In this document: one piece after another, positions 11,451 through 21,208 of the stretch
Layout: the number at the start of each line of letters is the position of its first letter
Position numbering within the stretch: position 1 is the first letter of the stretch
Source of the DNA: Ornithodoros turicata
Lineage: Eukaryota > Arthropoda > Arachnida > Ixodida > Argasidae
Assembly (NCBI RefSeq): GCF_037126465.1
Contig: NC_088202.1
Location: 26,954,213 to 27,018,212, forward strand
DNA: 64,000 bases
Direction of reading: 5' to 3'
The notes under the pieces: model-generated
The model's database searches: none
What the model saw: only the letters and a program-made list of their open reading frames with translations
Told to the model about the DNA's origin: nothing
Made by a program: the position numbers and the translations under genes

Positions 11451-11868
11451 AGTAGTACTTGGTGCAGGATTATGAGAACCGAGGATAGATTCGACCATCG
11501 CTACCCTCCTCGTCTGATATCGGAGGATATTTGGAGCAGTATAGTTTCCGCCCAAGGAGGAGCGCGAGCCAAGACCGCCCCGCGCGTTTCGCAGCCGGGC
11601 GCCGCGTACAGAGGGCTTTCCTTCTCACATTCGAGCATGCATGAACATGCAAAGTACACAACCACCAACCAACATGTTATTGCCCGCCCATCTTATTCCC
11701 TCTCCGGCCCAGTTCCACATACAATACATCCTGAGTGAGGAAGTCCACTCCATGGAAGAGTGTTTCATCTCCCCATGCTTCCCCTTAACATAGCGTACTT
11801 TCCTTCTCGCGCCCAGACATGCAAGCAACAGACATACACATTTGTACAAGTGAAAATATTTTATTAAT
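11451..11868 (+). repeat. Left terminal inverted repeat of Polinton
   Basis: It matches the reverse complement of 20398-20733. Shared blocks include GATAGATTCGACCATCGCTA, GATATCGGAGGATATTTGGA, CCGCCCAAGGAGGAGCGCGA and ACATACACATTTGTACAAGT. It is about 80 bp longer than the right copy because of extra sequence around 11,660-11,770. Its inner edge carries AATAAA on the minus strand (11865-11860). Confidence 0.92.
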
Positions 11869-12249
11869 CTAAAGGACTAGCAATCAGCATAGAGAGGTGT
11901 AAAGTTGAAACGAACAATTTCTGCAGGCAACATTCACATTCTACACGCACACACTACAAATTTTATGATATTGTAATATCTGCAGTTAAACCAATTTAAT
12001 ATCAAATGGATAGATTCGATAACTCGACCGGGCAGACAATCACTTCCCCAGAGCAGATATTTATTAAAGAACTTTCAGGAACACAACTTTTAATTAAGGA
12101 AGGGATTCTTAGTTCATACAATAATAATTAAAATTAAAATTTCTACCATAACAAGTCTGAGCTTCTTCTATGCGACCTCCATCTTCTTGTTGTAAATCAA
12201 CATAAAAAAAATCATACATGTAAATAATTAATTATTCCATGCTCAAATC
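11869..12249. other. A/T-rich left arm of Polinton
   Basis: No open frame or motif is seen. The position would normally hold integrase or other core genes in a full-length Polinton. Confidence 0.4.
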
Positions 12250-13740
12250 ATTTCAGTGCTATTAAATACGAGTCTTTTCGATTGAAGAGCACAACAGGGG
12301 GGACACACCGCACCATCCAGGAAAGCACTAATTAAACAAACAATAGTTAACACTGTCAGACGGACATCATTAGCACAACTATTAATTAAAGAATCTTGAA
12401 CTTCGAAGCTTGCTATCAATACGACCTGAGCTAGGACGAATGCCGAGGAACGCGAACTATATAGGGAGGACAATTTTCTTTGATATGAAAGATGATACAG
12501 CCCTCACCTTCTTGTGCATTCAGAATCATTACATGTACACACATTAAATACAATTTCGACTCACATTTAAGCATTTTGCCGAACATTTCCATGAGAAGAA
12601 CACAGTGACACACACACACACGCACACACACAAGCTCAGATAAACTTATTTCCTGACCCCAGTCCACTAGAACCGGTTTCACCTCTCCTTTCACACGCCC
12701 CTCTTTCCTCGAAACGCGCGGGAGATCTCCCTCAACCCCAATCGACGATTCCTTCCCAAAGTCAAAATACATGTTGGGTGCCATCATCATTAGAGTGAAG
12801 GATGATATCAATCCACAAGTAACACCATAAATGCAACGACTGATCTTGCTGTTATATGAAGGCGATATTTTTTTATTATCCTAATTGAACATTATACAAT
12901 GATCACAAATAGTCTATAGCATCTTCAGGGTGACCAATTCGAATTTTGTTGTAACTCACACCCCCGTTTTGTTTGTTTGTATGTTTATCAGATCACCATC
13001 ACAAATAGGTGTAAGGAAATAATAACTAACTGATTATATTAATCGAAAGCTACCAAATACGAATCTACCAAGTGAAGAGCAAAACGCAGGAACATGTGGA
13101 TAGTTGGAGAAGTAGAATCAGACACATGATCACAGCAACAGTTATCATTTGTCAACACTACAAATATTATGCTAAAAAGAGGAGCACAAGTTAAGAACAT
13201 GTATATAGATGGAGAAAGTATAGAGCAGTAAAATCAGACACACAGAATCGTAGCAACAATTAGCAATAGTCAATGCTTAAAGAATTAATAATAATGATCT
13301 ACTTATACTCATCGAAGGCTACCAAATACGAATCTATCAAGTGAAGAGAAAACAACAGGAACATATAGACAGATGGAGGATTTATATCAAGCACGCAGAA
13401 TCGTAGCAACCATTATCGTTTGTCATTGCTTGGAGGAATAATAATTCTGAACTTATATTAATCGAAAGCTACCAAATACGAATCTGTCAAAAGAGGAGCA
13501 AAACACAGGAACATGTAGATATATGGAGAAAGTCTGGAGGAGTAGAATCAAACACACAGAATCGTAGCAACAATTATCAATAGTCAATGTTAGAAATAAC
13601 ATGCAAACAGGGGAACATCGAATAAGCATTAAATGGATATAATCACGGCGAGCAGTCATAGAGGTAATTAAAACAATCAATAGTCAATGCTAAAAAGTGT
13701 CAGAGGGATATTATTAACACAACTTTTTGAGAATCGACGA
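12250..13740 (+). repeat. Degenerate internal tandem array
   Basis: A unit of roughly 130-150 bp recurs. The marker GCTACCAAATACGAATCT starts near 13,048, 13,319 and 13,470, each followed by GAAGAG/GAGGAG, AACA(T)G and an AGAATCGTAGCAAC word. A unit lacking its first part sits at about 13,165-13,300, and weaker matches reach back to about 12,255. A CA microsatellite interrupts at 12,609. No coding potential is seen. Confidence 0.7.
12609..12632. repeat. CA microsatellite
   Basis: A nearly pure (CA)n tract with one G interruption. Confidence 0.9.
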
Positions 13741-13821
13741 TCGAATGGAACATAACAAATCTCTCAGACTTGTATCTCGATTTATCATCTCTGTATTTTA
13801 ATATAACTATGCAGATATTGA

Positions 13822-14898
13822 GGTCGGACGGGAGTGAACCAATTACCCGAAGAGCAGACGGTACCACTGCATGAGGACATTGTATTCCCAGTCAACAACT
13901 TGGGTGCCGCTTTATTTAAATATGTAACCATTCACTTGAATCAACGTCTTGCAAGCAGCAACTGTTTGAACTCCTATCGATGTATGATTGATACCCTACT
14001 TCATACGAATACTCATCTGCAGAAGACTTTAGATGATTGTGCAATGTATACATATGACACAGGAGAGCATGCAGCAAATGATCCAGTCGCTCGGGATGCA
14101 AAGTTGCGCATAGCTAGGACAAGTGGGGGGAAACTATTTGAAATTGTCATGAAAGTTAACACCGACCTCACAAACCAAGGGAGGCTTTTGTTACCCGGTG
14201 TGGGGGTTCGAGTGACTGCTCTACATAATACGGATAGCTTTAGATTGCTAACTGGCACCAATGAAACCCATAAGCATCAATTGAAAATCCACAGCGCGGC
14301 ACTTGTAGCACGCAAAGTCAAAGTTAGCAACTCAAGTTTTATTGCACACCAGAAAGCCCTTAGATCATCCCCGGCATGTTACATCATGCGTGGACTAGAA
14401 AGCAAAGTCCGCTCGCTTTCGCCGGGCCTTCATGATGCAATCTTTGAAAACTTATTCCCTGATAGAATTCCTGATCAACTTACTGTATGTCTAGTTCGCA
14501 CCGAGGCTTATCAGGGTGATTACAAGTCAAGCCCCTTTTGTTTCGAACATTTTAATGTTAGTTCTGTAACACTATCAGTTGATGGACACAGGAAGCAACT
14601 ATCCTATGACTGGGAAAATGATCTGGGTAGAGCAAGCTACTACGAATTCTTGTATCAACTGAATGAAAAACATGTCGAGTTGAGTTATGAAAAATATAAA
14701 AAAAATTCCTTTATCATGCATTGGAACTTGAGTGCTGACGAAAGTTTTGGTTCCTACTTTAATCCATTGCGGAAGGGCAATTGCAGGATTGAAATGAAGT
14801 TTGCTAAGCCATTACCTTGCGCAGTGTCGGTTATACTTATTAGTGAAGCACCCAAGATTTTATCAGTCGATGGTGATCTTGTTGTTCGAGTGGACTAA
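13822..14898 (+). CDS. Polinton capsid-like protein (F54H12.2-like), 5' end missing
   Basis: The frame is open from 13822, just after an in-frame TGA, to the TAA at 14896. There is no in-frame ATG before about 13,981, so the visible N-terminus is not a normal start. The protein (about 355 residues) matches my recollection of the family annotated as F54H12.2-like in animals. That family is carried by Polintons/adintovirus-like elements and thought to be the double-jelly-roll capsid or hexon homologue. Family-like segments are VFPVNNLGAALF near the start, KLRIARTSGGKLFEIVMKV in the middle, and FENLFPDRIPDQL followed by a GNCRIEMKFAKPLP block near the end. Compared with relatives, roughly 50-80 N-terminal residues seem absent. 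The stop lies 2 nt before the protease ATG. The element-structural role is family knowledge; the loss of the N-terminus is inferred. Confidence 0.7.
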   Translation, partial: GRTGVNQLPEEQTVPLHEDIVFPVNNLGAALFKYVTIHLNQRLASSNCLNSYRCMIDTLLHTNTHLQKTLDDCAMYTYDTGEHAANDPVARDAKLRIARTSGGKLFEIVMKVNTDLTNQGRLLLPGVGVRVTALHNTDSFRLLTGTNETHKHQLKIHSAALVARKVKVSNSSFIAHQKALRSSPACYIMRGLESKVRSLSPGLHDAIFENLFPDRIPDQLTVCLVRTEAYQGDYKSSPFCFEHFNVSSVTLSVDGHRKQLSYDWENDLGRASYYEFLYQLNEKHVELSYEKYKKNSFIMHWNLSADESFGSYFNPLRKGNCRIEMKFAKPLPCAVSVILISEAPKILSVDGDLVVRVD

Positions 14899-14900
14899 GC

Positions 14901-15482
14901 ATGAATGTGTTTGATCTGGAATTATTGTTTTCTCTGAACCATGAAACTTTGAATCTGTATCGTGGGACCTTCGCAATTGATATGGTACCAAGTTTAACGA
15001 CAGAAGGGTTTATAGTTATCAATACACACCCACACGACGGTCCAGGAGAACACTGGCTATTGTACATGAGAGACAGGAATGACAAGTACATCTATGTGGA
15101 CAGCTTTGGTCTACCACCGATTGAAGAAGAGCTGCTAGATCTACCTGTTGATCAGTATTGCGAGAAATGCATTCAAAGCATTTACAGCTCACACTGTGGA
15201 CTTTTTGTTTGTTTCTTTGCTTCCCGCCTTTGTAAGAATTACCAACTCAAGAGCATTGTTTCCTTATTTGACAATAACCTTGTACACAATGACCTCAATA
15301 TAATAAAAATGATTGAAGAGGAATACCTCATTTATAGAAAAATGTCTCATTTTATTTCTTCAATGTACAGACCTCTTTCAGATAGTCCTTCAGATTTGAC
15401 ACCTTGCGACAACCATCTTTCTTGCGACGCACGATGTATTCCGAGTGTTGGATGTAAAAGTATCGAATTATTGGTCGCTTGA
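14901..15482 (+). CDS. Adenain-like cysteine protease of Polinton
   Basis: The ATG at 14901 opens a 193-residue frame. Catalytic residues of adenovirus-type (C5, Ulp1-like fold) proteases are in order: His51 in GEHWLLY, Asp67 in YVDSFG, Gln92 in CIQSIYSS, and Cys99 in SSHCGLF. Length and order fit the family. In Polintons this enzyme is the predicted virion maturation protease that processes capsid precursors. Its ATG follows the capsid stop by 2 nt in another frame. The last roughly 45 residues overlap, on the opposite strand, the end of the basic ORF at 15352-15738 and look less conserved. No breaks were found. Confidence 0.85.
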   Translation: MNVFDLELLFSLNHETLNLYRGTFAIDMVPSLTTEGFIVINTHPHDGPGEHWLLYMRDRNDKYIYVDSFGLPPIEEELLDLPVDQYCEKCIQSIYSSHCGLFVCFFASRLCKNYQLKSIVSLFDNNLVHNDLNIIKMIEEEYLIYRKMSHFISSMYRPLSDSPSDLTPCDNHLSCDARCIPSVGCKSIELLVA

Positions 15483-15738
15483 GTCCAGCATTAAGTATGG
15501 TTGGAGAGATATTGTCACCCTGACGATACCGTCGCAACAAGTCACACTTGATGGCGACGAAGCGTTGGAGCCTCCGACTAATCTTTCCTCGTTTCGTCCG
15601 CATCGGAAACGGGAGAATTTGCATAATGAGACGAAAATCAGCCTCTGGCCCGTTGCAGTTCAGATAGGAGTTTAATTTCATCAAATCCTTGTACATCAGC
15701 CATTGTACCGTCAAAGCAAATCGTTCACTGGGCTTCAT
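15352..15738 (-). CDS. Small basic Polinton ORF, unknown function
   Basis: A minus-strand frame starts at the ATG at 15738 (an upstream TTG at 15762 is not a credible animal start) and ends at 15352, giving 128 residues. It is strongly basic, with clusters such as MRTKRGKISRRLQR and IVRRKKDGCRKVS, and has no membrane segment. It runs convergently into the protease gene and overlaps its 3' end by about 130 bp. The charge suggests nucleic-acid binding, for example a core or condensing protein, but this is inference and I do not recognise the family. Confidence 0.55.
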   Translation of the reverse strand: MKPSERFALTVQWLMYKDLMKLNSYLNCNGPEADFRLIMQILPFPMRTKRGKISRRLQRFVAIKCDLLRRYRQGDNISPTILNAGLKRPIIRYFYIQHSEYIVRRKKDGCRKVSNLKDYLKEVCTLKK

Positions 15739-16191
15739 GGTTGATCCGAGCTTGGATGGCAACCGAGATAAGGTCGGATGTTATTGTCTAGCCAATGAGA
15801 TGGATTCGATGACCACAATCCACCACAACGACAGCGTCGCAGATGCTCATCATATTGTATAAAGAAAGTTCTGGGTGGTGGCTTCAATGTCTTCACAAGA
15901 GGAAGATCCCCCGTCAGGAGACAATCAGAATCTTAACAAAGAATCACATTTTTAGAGAGGGAAAAAACGGGAAAACTTTCTATACATACAATCGTCCTCG
16001 GAGACCGCGTAGCACTTCTGCGCTTCCATCGTCGACTGCGAGGGGGATGTTGAAAAGGAATCCGATGGAGAGGATGTGCATACTTTCCCTATTGGTTGCG
16101 TTTTTCCTTAGTTTGCAATTGGTTGTTTACTACAAAGACTTTTGCTACATGTGGATTTCTCTAGCCCGCCCCCACATCAACATTTTCACCC

Positions 16192-16197
16192 TATAAA
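16192..16197 (+). promoter_or_regulatory. TATA box upstream of polymerase
   Basis: TATAAA lies about 220 bp before the predicted split start codon. A start site about 30 bp downstream would place the tandem repeats and a short intron in the transcript leader. Confidence 0.5.
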
Positions 16198-16269
16198 TTC
16201 GAGCATTGCGTGCAGTGTTTCTCCAACAAGTTCTGTTGCCCTGGTTGCAGTGCTTGTTTCATTTTGCCT

Positions 16270-16398
16270 GCCAAATTTTGTTTGGTGTGCTACCCTCCTG
16301 CTCAAGTTCCAGGCCAAATTTTGTTTGGTGTGCTGCCTCCTGCTCAAGTTCGAGACCAAAGCTTGTTTGGTGTGCTGCCTCCTCCCCAAGTTTCCTAC
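16270..16398 (+). repeat. 42-43-bp tandem repeat, three copies, in polymerase leader
   Basis: Units begin at about 16270, 16313 and 16355, each containing TTGTTTGGTGTGCT and CTCAAGTT. Two frames across it are open, giving repetitive cysteine/leucine-rich peptides, but neither resembles a known protein. Confidence 0.8.
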
Positions 16399-16411
16399 TA
16401 GACCTGCTGAG

Positions 16412-19400
16412 AGTGAGTATTTTTCTTGATTTATCTTCAGATATTATAACTGAGACCTTTCCATTTTCTTTTTTTATTTAGTGCCTCGCTGTGGAATTTG
16501 TGGGTATGATGGTATTGATCAATTAATACAACGTATTGAGGAGAGGGAGCAAGCTTTGCAAATTGATGCTGGTGGTGTGGAAGCGAATCATCCGGAGTGG
16601 GAATTGGATTTTAATATGTTACTGAATGATGGTCTGTTTGATTCGGATACTCCAATAGATGCCATTCAAAATGACAATTTTGCCGAATTAAACAACCCAT
16701 TACCACCAGAGCCAAATGTCGATCAGGTACAAGAGCTCTCAGAACATATTAGAGGTGCCCACCCCGGCGTTGAAGTTCCATATCTACCATTCTTTCTAAC
16801 TCAGAGTGCATTTGGTGGTCATAATAGATGTTTTGTGCTGTTTGCTTCTCCACATGATGACAGTGTGGAAGATCCGATCGATTATGTTCTTTTGTATCAG
16901 CATGATATAGTGAGAATGTTGCAGGATCAGTGTATACCGTTCCGATTTTATATGCGACTAATTTTGCATATGGTGAAAGAAGTAGGTGACAATATCACAA
17001 CTAACATCGCATACATACCAACAACATCACAAGAGATACATAACCTTTCAGATATAATGATTGCACTAAATGAGAGCTTTTCTGAACTCTCGCAAAACCT
17101 GGAAAACTATCAACGAGTTGGTAGTGGGTTTGTTTCCAGGGATGTTTTGGAACTTGAGGTAACTATCACTAAATTAAAGAAGAAGCGCATTGGGTGTAAA
17201 ACAGCTATACCCGATGAGTTGAAAAAAAGATGGAAGACAATTACCAATGTGGACTCTCCACCCAACGCCCCTCACGAGTGCTTTAAATATAACACATTGG
17301 CTTTGTTGCATCCTCAGAAGAGGCGTAAAAATAATTGGAAAACATATACAAAATACTTGGAAAATTGTGAGTCAGATCCTATTGCTCGTGTGAGGTGGTG
17401 GCCTGAGGGTCCAGTCTCATATTCTGATATAGATCTCTGGGAAAATCGTAATCAAGTTGGTGTGTTTATTTACAAGTATGAAGATGGGACACTACATGCC
17501 TCCCGCATACCAAAAACGGAATTCTGTGATAGTGTTAAGTTGTTGGAAGTGAATGATCACTTTTTCGGTATCAGAAATTTCAATGCTCTGATGAGTCGTA
17601 ACGGTCGGGTATTCTGCGAGAAATGTACTTGTGGATTTTGTACAAATGATTCGCTAATCAGGCATCGTCGTGTGTGTAGGAACTTGAAGGAAGTCATCTT
17701 ACAGTTCCCACCACGGGGCAAAAATATAATAAAATTTAATCAATATTTCAATATGTTCACCTATCCTTATGTGATAGGACTTGACACTGAGTCCATTCTG
17801 GACCCTAATACAGCAGTCAAAAATGCCGTACAACGCCACGTAATGAGTTCATTTTGTGCAGTTCTAGTACGAACTTACGACTCGCAGATCATTGCAAAAG
17901 ATGTATATTTGGGACCTGATGCTGGTTCCAAGTGTGTAGAATATCTCATGCTTCTACACGACATCGCAGCAATGTATAACAGTGAACCAGCACCTATAAT
18001 TTTGTCAGTTGAGCAAGAGAGTAAACACAATGCAGCCATTCAGTGAGAGTACTGCGGTGTTCTCTTTGATCAAGCTCACCCTAAAACTTGTCATCATGAC
18101 CATAGTAGGTATGATGGCCCAAACTTTTTGGCTTCTTTGTGCAACCAATGCAATGTTGGTTGTGCAAATAAAGGTAAGATACCAGTGTTGGTACACAATT
18201 TGGCCTATGACATCAGTTCTCTGCTTCGTGGTTTCCACGACATGAAATGGAAAACACCACCCAAACTTATTGCAACAAGTAGTGAAAAAATACGGAACTT
18301 TGAGTATGGTAATTTCATTTTCCGTGACACTACTCAATATTTGAATCAATCACTGTCCTGTCTTGTTGACAGTTTAACGGTTTCTGAGGGTGTTCAAGCA
18401 TTCAAGTGTCTGAAGCAGGTATATCTTCGTCTGACTCGGAAAGGTGTCTTTCCATATTCCTACATTAAGAGCTTTGATGTGTACAAAGAAGAAAGTCTTC
18501 CACCCAAGGAAGCTTTTTTTAATGATCTAACTAGGACACCTGTGAGCGACGATGACTATGCCTATGCACAGGATATATTTAATCACTTTTCTTGCAGGAC
18601 CCTCACCGATTACAACAACCTTTATTTGTTATGTGACGCACTGTTATTGTTGGATGTAATGCAGCATTTTAGGTTTCTATCCATGAAGACGTATGGGTTG
18701 GAAGTGCTTCGCTTTGTGAGTTTCCCAGGTTTCAGCTGGCAAGCTGCTCTGAAGCACACTTCGGCGGAAATAGAGCTCGTCACTGATGAAGAAATGTACC
18801 GTACGATTGAGGGCTCCATTCGTGGAGGTATTTGCCAACAATCGAAACGCTATGCTCGAGCTAACAATAAGGATTGCCCTGATTACGATGAAGAAAGACC
18901 ATCGAGCTATTTGGCCTACTATGATGCCAATTCTTTGTATGGTGGTTGTCTCACAAAGTGCCTTCCAGTTGGAGGGTTCGAATGGGTGCCTGAAGAAAAG
19001 TTCTCGAGTATCGATTTTGTTAATCACCCAGAGGATGCAGCTATCGGTTATATATATGTATGCGATCTAGTATACTCTCCAGAGTTGCATGAGAAGACAC
19101 GGTATTTCCCGCTGGCGCCGCTCAAGCAGAAGGTGGACTCAAGTTGGCTGTCAACGTATCAACATCAACTAATTGAGCAGCTTAATTACAGGACATCCGC
19201 TCAAGAGAAGTTGCTTCTCACATGTATGGACAAAACAAGGTATGTTGTGCACTATCGCTTGCTGGGGTTGTACTATAGACTGGGTATGAAAGTGAGCAAG
19301 ATCCATAAAATACTACAATTCAAGCAGAGCAAGATATTTGAACCATATATCATGATGAACATTGAGCGTCGTAGAGCAGCACAAACAGAGTTTGAGAAGA

Positions 19401-20193
19401 GCTTGATGAAGCTCTCTATAAATAGTATCTTTGGAAGAAGTCTTCTTAATCCTTCTCGTTTCAGGAACATTAAGGTAGCCTTTAGTCTAGAGGAAGCTGA
19501 GCGGTACAGCAGTTCAAATGACTGTGTTCACTTCGAAATTCTCTCTGAGAATTGTGTGCTGTACGAATTGAAAAAAGAACTATCAAATGTAACTTCCCAT
19601 TGCAGATTGGATTCTGCGTGCTTGAGCACTCGAAGTATGTCATGTATGAGTTCCTCTATTGTACTCTACAGAGCAAGCTCTCCTGTACAGTCATTCCCAT
19701 GTACATGGACACTGATAGTTTTATCCTAGAGTTGATGACTGACGATTATGAAGGTGAACTGAAGAAAATTGCAGATGAACATCTGGACCTGTCATCATAT
19801 CCTGGAGATCATGCATTGTACAGTGACAAAAATAAGGGTAAGTTGTTTAGATGCAAGTGTGAGACTGGTGGTCGTATAATTGAGGAGGTAGTTGCTCTAA
19901 AGGCTAAAATATATTCGATAAAGTTGGTTGGTGATGATCAAATAGCTAGAGCAAAAGGAGTGAAGAAGGATATACTTCGCAAGCATTTGCTTCATGATGT
20001 GTACAAAAATGTGTTGTTCAATAGTGAAAAGGTATCTCATGTGCAAAGATCAATATGTAGCAAACGTCAGTGCATGTATACCTTGGAGAATACCAAGCTT
20101 GCTCTCATGCCCTATGATGATAAACGTTATCAATTCAATGCCATCGATTCATACCCTTATGGAAGTTGTCAAATCAAGGAAGAAAATGTGTGA
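16412..20193 (+). pseudogene. Protein-primed-type family B DNA polymerase of Polinton, broken
   Basis: The long frame begins after a TTTATTTAG acceptor at 16,481. A GTGAGT donor at 16,413 would remove 69 nt and create the ATG from A (16412) plus TG (16482). Features in order are: an N-terminal region of about 400 residues; a Cys/His finger CEKCTCGFCTNDSLIRHRR; ExoI GLDTES (Asp at 17782); ExoII HNLAYDISSLL (about 18,194); motif A YYDANSLYGGCL (about 18,914); motif B KLSINSIFGRSL (19409-19444); motif C YMDTDS (19702-19719); and a KxY-like LKAKIYS. This is the polymerase/exonuclease that would replicate the element. Two lesions break it: an in-frame TGA at 18044-18046 and a frameshift between about 19,565 and 19,600 that separates motif C from motifs A and B. 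Catalytic residues themselves are retained. Integrity could differ if part of this is spliced. Confidence 0.9.
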
Positions 20194-20397
20194 GTATGTT
20201 TCATTCTCATGTTTTAATTGCCATCCTGTAGCATCTTTGTTGTCTTGTATGTTTCTTCTGTTTCAGGTGTGAAGGTTTTTCCGCTGGGGTTTTCTCCTTC
20301 ACACAGATTGGCAACACAATTGGCCACATAATTGGCAATCCCCCCCAGCACCATTGGCTTTAGTTGGCATTACTAAGCATCATTGGCTTTAATTGGC

Positions 20398-20733
20398 ATT
20401 AATAAAATATTTTTCACTTGTACAAATGTGTATGTCTATTGCTTGCATGTCTTCAGGAGGAAAGTATGCTATGTTAAGTGCGGTAGGAAAACTCCCCGCT
20501 CGGGGATGTATTAAAAGATGTGGAAAGGGAATAAGATGTATTTTGCATGTTCACGCATGTTCAAACGCGAGAAGGAAACCCCTCTCTACGCGCGGCCGCG
20601 AAACGCGCGGGGGCGGTCTTGGCTCGCGCTCCTCCTTGGGCGGAAAGTATCCTGCTCCAAATATCCTCCGATATCGGAGGGTAGCGATGGTCGAATCTAT
20701 CCATGTCGATTTAATCCTCCTACGTCTACTACT
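20398..20733 (-). repeat. Right terminal inverted repeat of Polinton
   Basis: Inverted partner of 11451-11868. It ends ...CTACTACT at 20733, and the 6-bp duplication follows at once. Confidence 0.92.
20401..20406 (+). terminator. Poly(A) signal AATAAA in right inverted repeat
   Basis: It lies about 208 bp after the polymerase stop at the inner edge of the inverted repeat. The mirrored copy in the left repeat (11865-11860, minus) suggests that both ends supply outward-facing polyadenylation signals. Confidence 0.55.
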
Positions 20734-20739
20734 AGTACC
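20734..20739. repeat. Target-site duplication, right (AGTACC)
   Basis: Identical to 11445-11450. Confidence 0.9.
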
Positions 20740-21016
20740 ACAAATGGGAACACAAATGGCTGATAAAGCTGCTACAGAATCTGGGCGAAGACGATGAGCA
20801 CTTGGAATCATCACAGTTTTTAGTACCATGCAGAGGAAGATAGAATAGAATACCCTCAAATTTTGTACTACTTTTTCTGAATTACTTGCAATTATGCTGC
20901 AGCTACATAGGCAGCAGTTAAAATGCTACTCACAATTGCCAAAACTTCATGCTAGCACTCAATTCTTTTTACAAACTTTGGTTTGTGATGTGATGAATGT
21001 TTCGGTGACTTCCATA

Positions 21017-21208
21017 GGCCCGGTTTCACCAACTCTGGTTAACTGAACCAATATCAAGGGTTGCCAATTCTTGAACTTAACCGACACTTCTTTTTTTCCA
21101 TCGGTGATGTGGTGAATATTTCGGTAATAATAACTCCTTTAGTGAAGCAAATAGTTTAATGACCGTTCATCTTAGTTCAGATGCTGAAAAGGTTGGTGAA
21201 ACTGGGTC
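21017..21208. mobile_element. MITE with GGCCCGGTTTCACCAAC termini
   Basis: The left end GGCCCGGTTTCACCAAC and the inverted right end (GACCCAGTTTCACCAAC) frame 192 bp without coding capacity. A related end occurs at 52104. The target duplication is unclear. Confidence 0.6.

Larger units (their letters stand above)
11451..20733. mobile_element. Polinton/Maverick element, 9,283 bp, both ends intact
   Basis: Both ends begin AGTAGTA when read inward, the terminal inverted repeats are about 418 and 336 bp, and a perfect 6-bp target duplication flanks the element. Cargo in order is: repeat array, capsid-like ORF, adenain-like protease, basic minus-strand ORF, and family B polymerase. These families together are diagnostic of Polintons, which are virus-like self-synthesising transposons. 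Retroviral-type integrase, FtsK/A32-type ATPase and a minor capsid gene are not seen, and the length is below the usual 15-20 kb. The polymerase is broken. This copy is therefore a shortened, non-autonomous endogenous element. Confidence 0.92.

Noticed and set aside
12250..13740. Repeat array as CRISPR-like
   Set aside because: Units are degenerate, 130-150 bp, with no short direct repeats and unique spacers; the genome is eukaryotic.
13834..13836. GTG as start of the capsid-like ORF
   Set aside because: GTG is not a usual animal start. The frame is simply open from 13822 after a stop, so the N-terminus is missing.
16142..16429. Cysteine/leucine-rich ORF before the polymerase
   Set aside because: Its repetitive sequence comes from a 42-43-bp tandem repeat, two frames are open equally, and neither resembles a known protein. 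It is better read as transcript leader.
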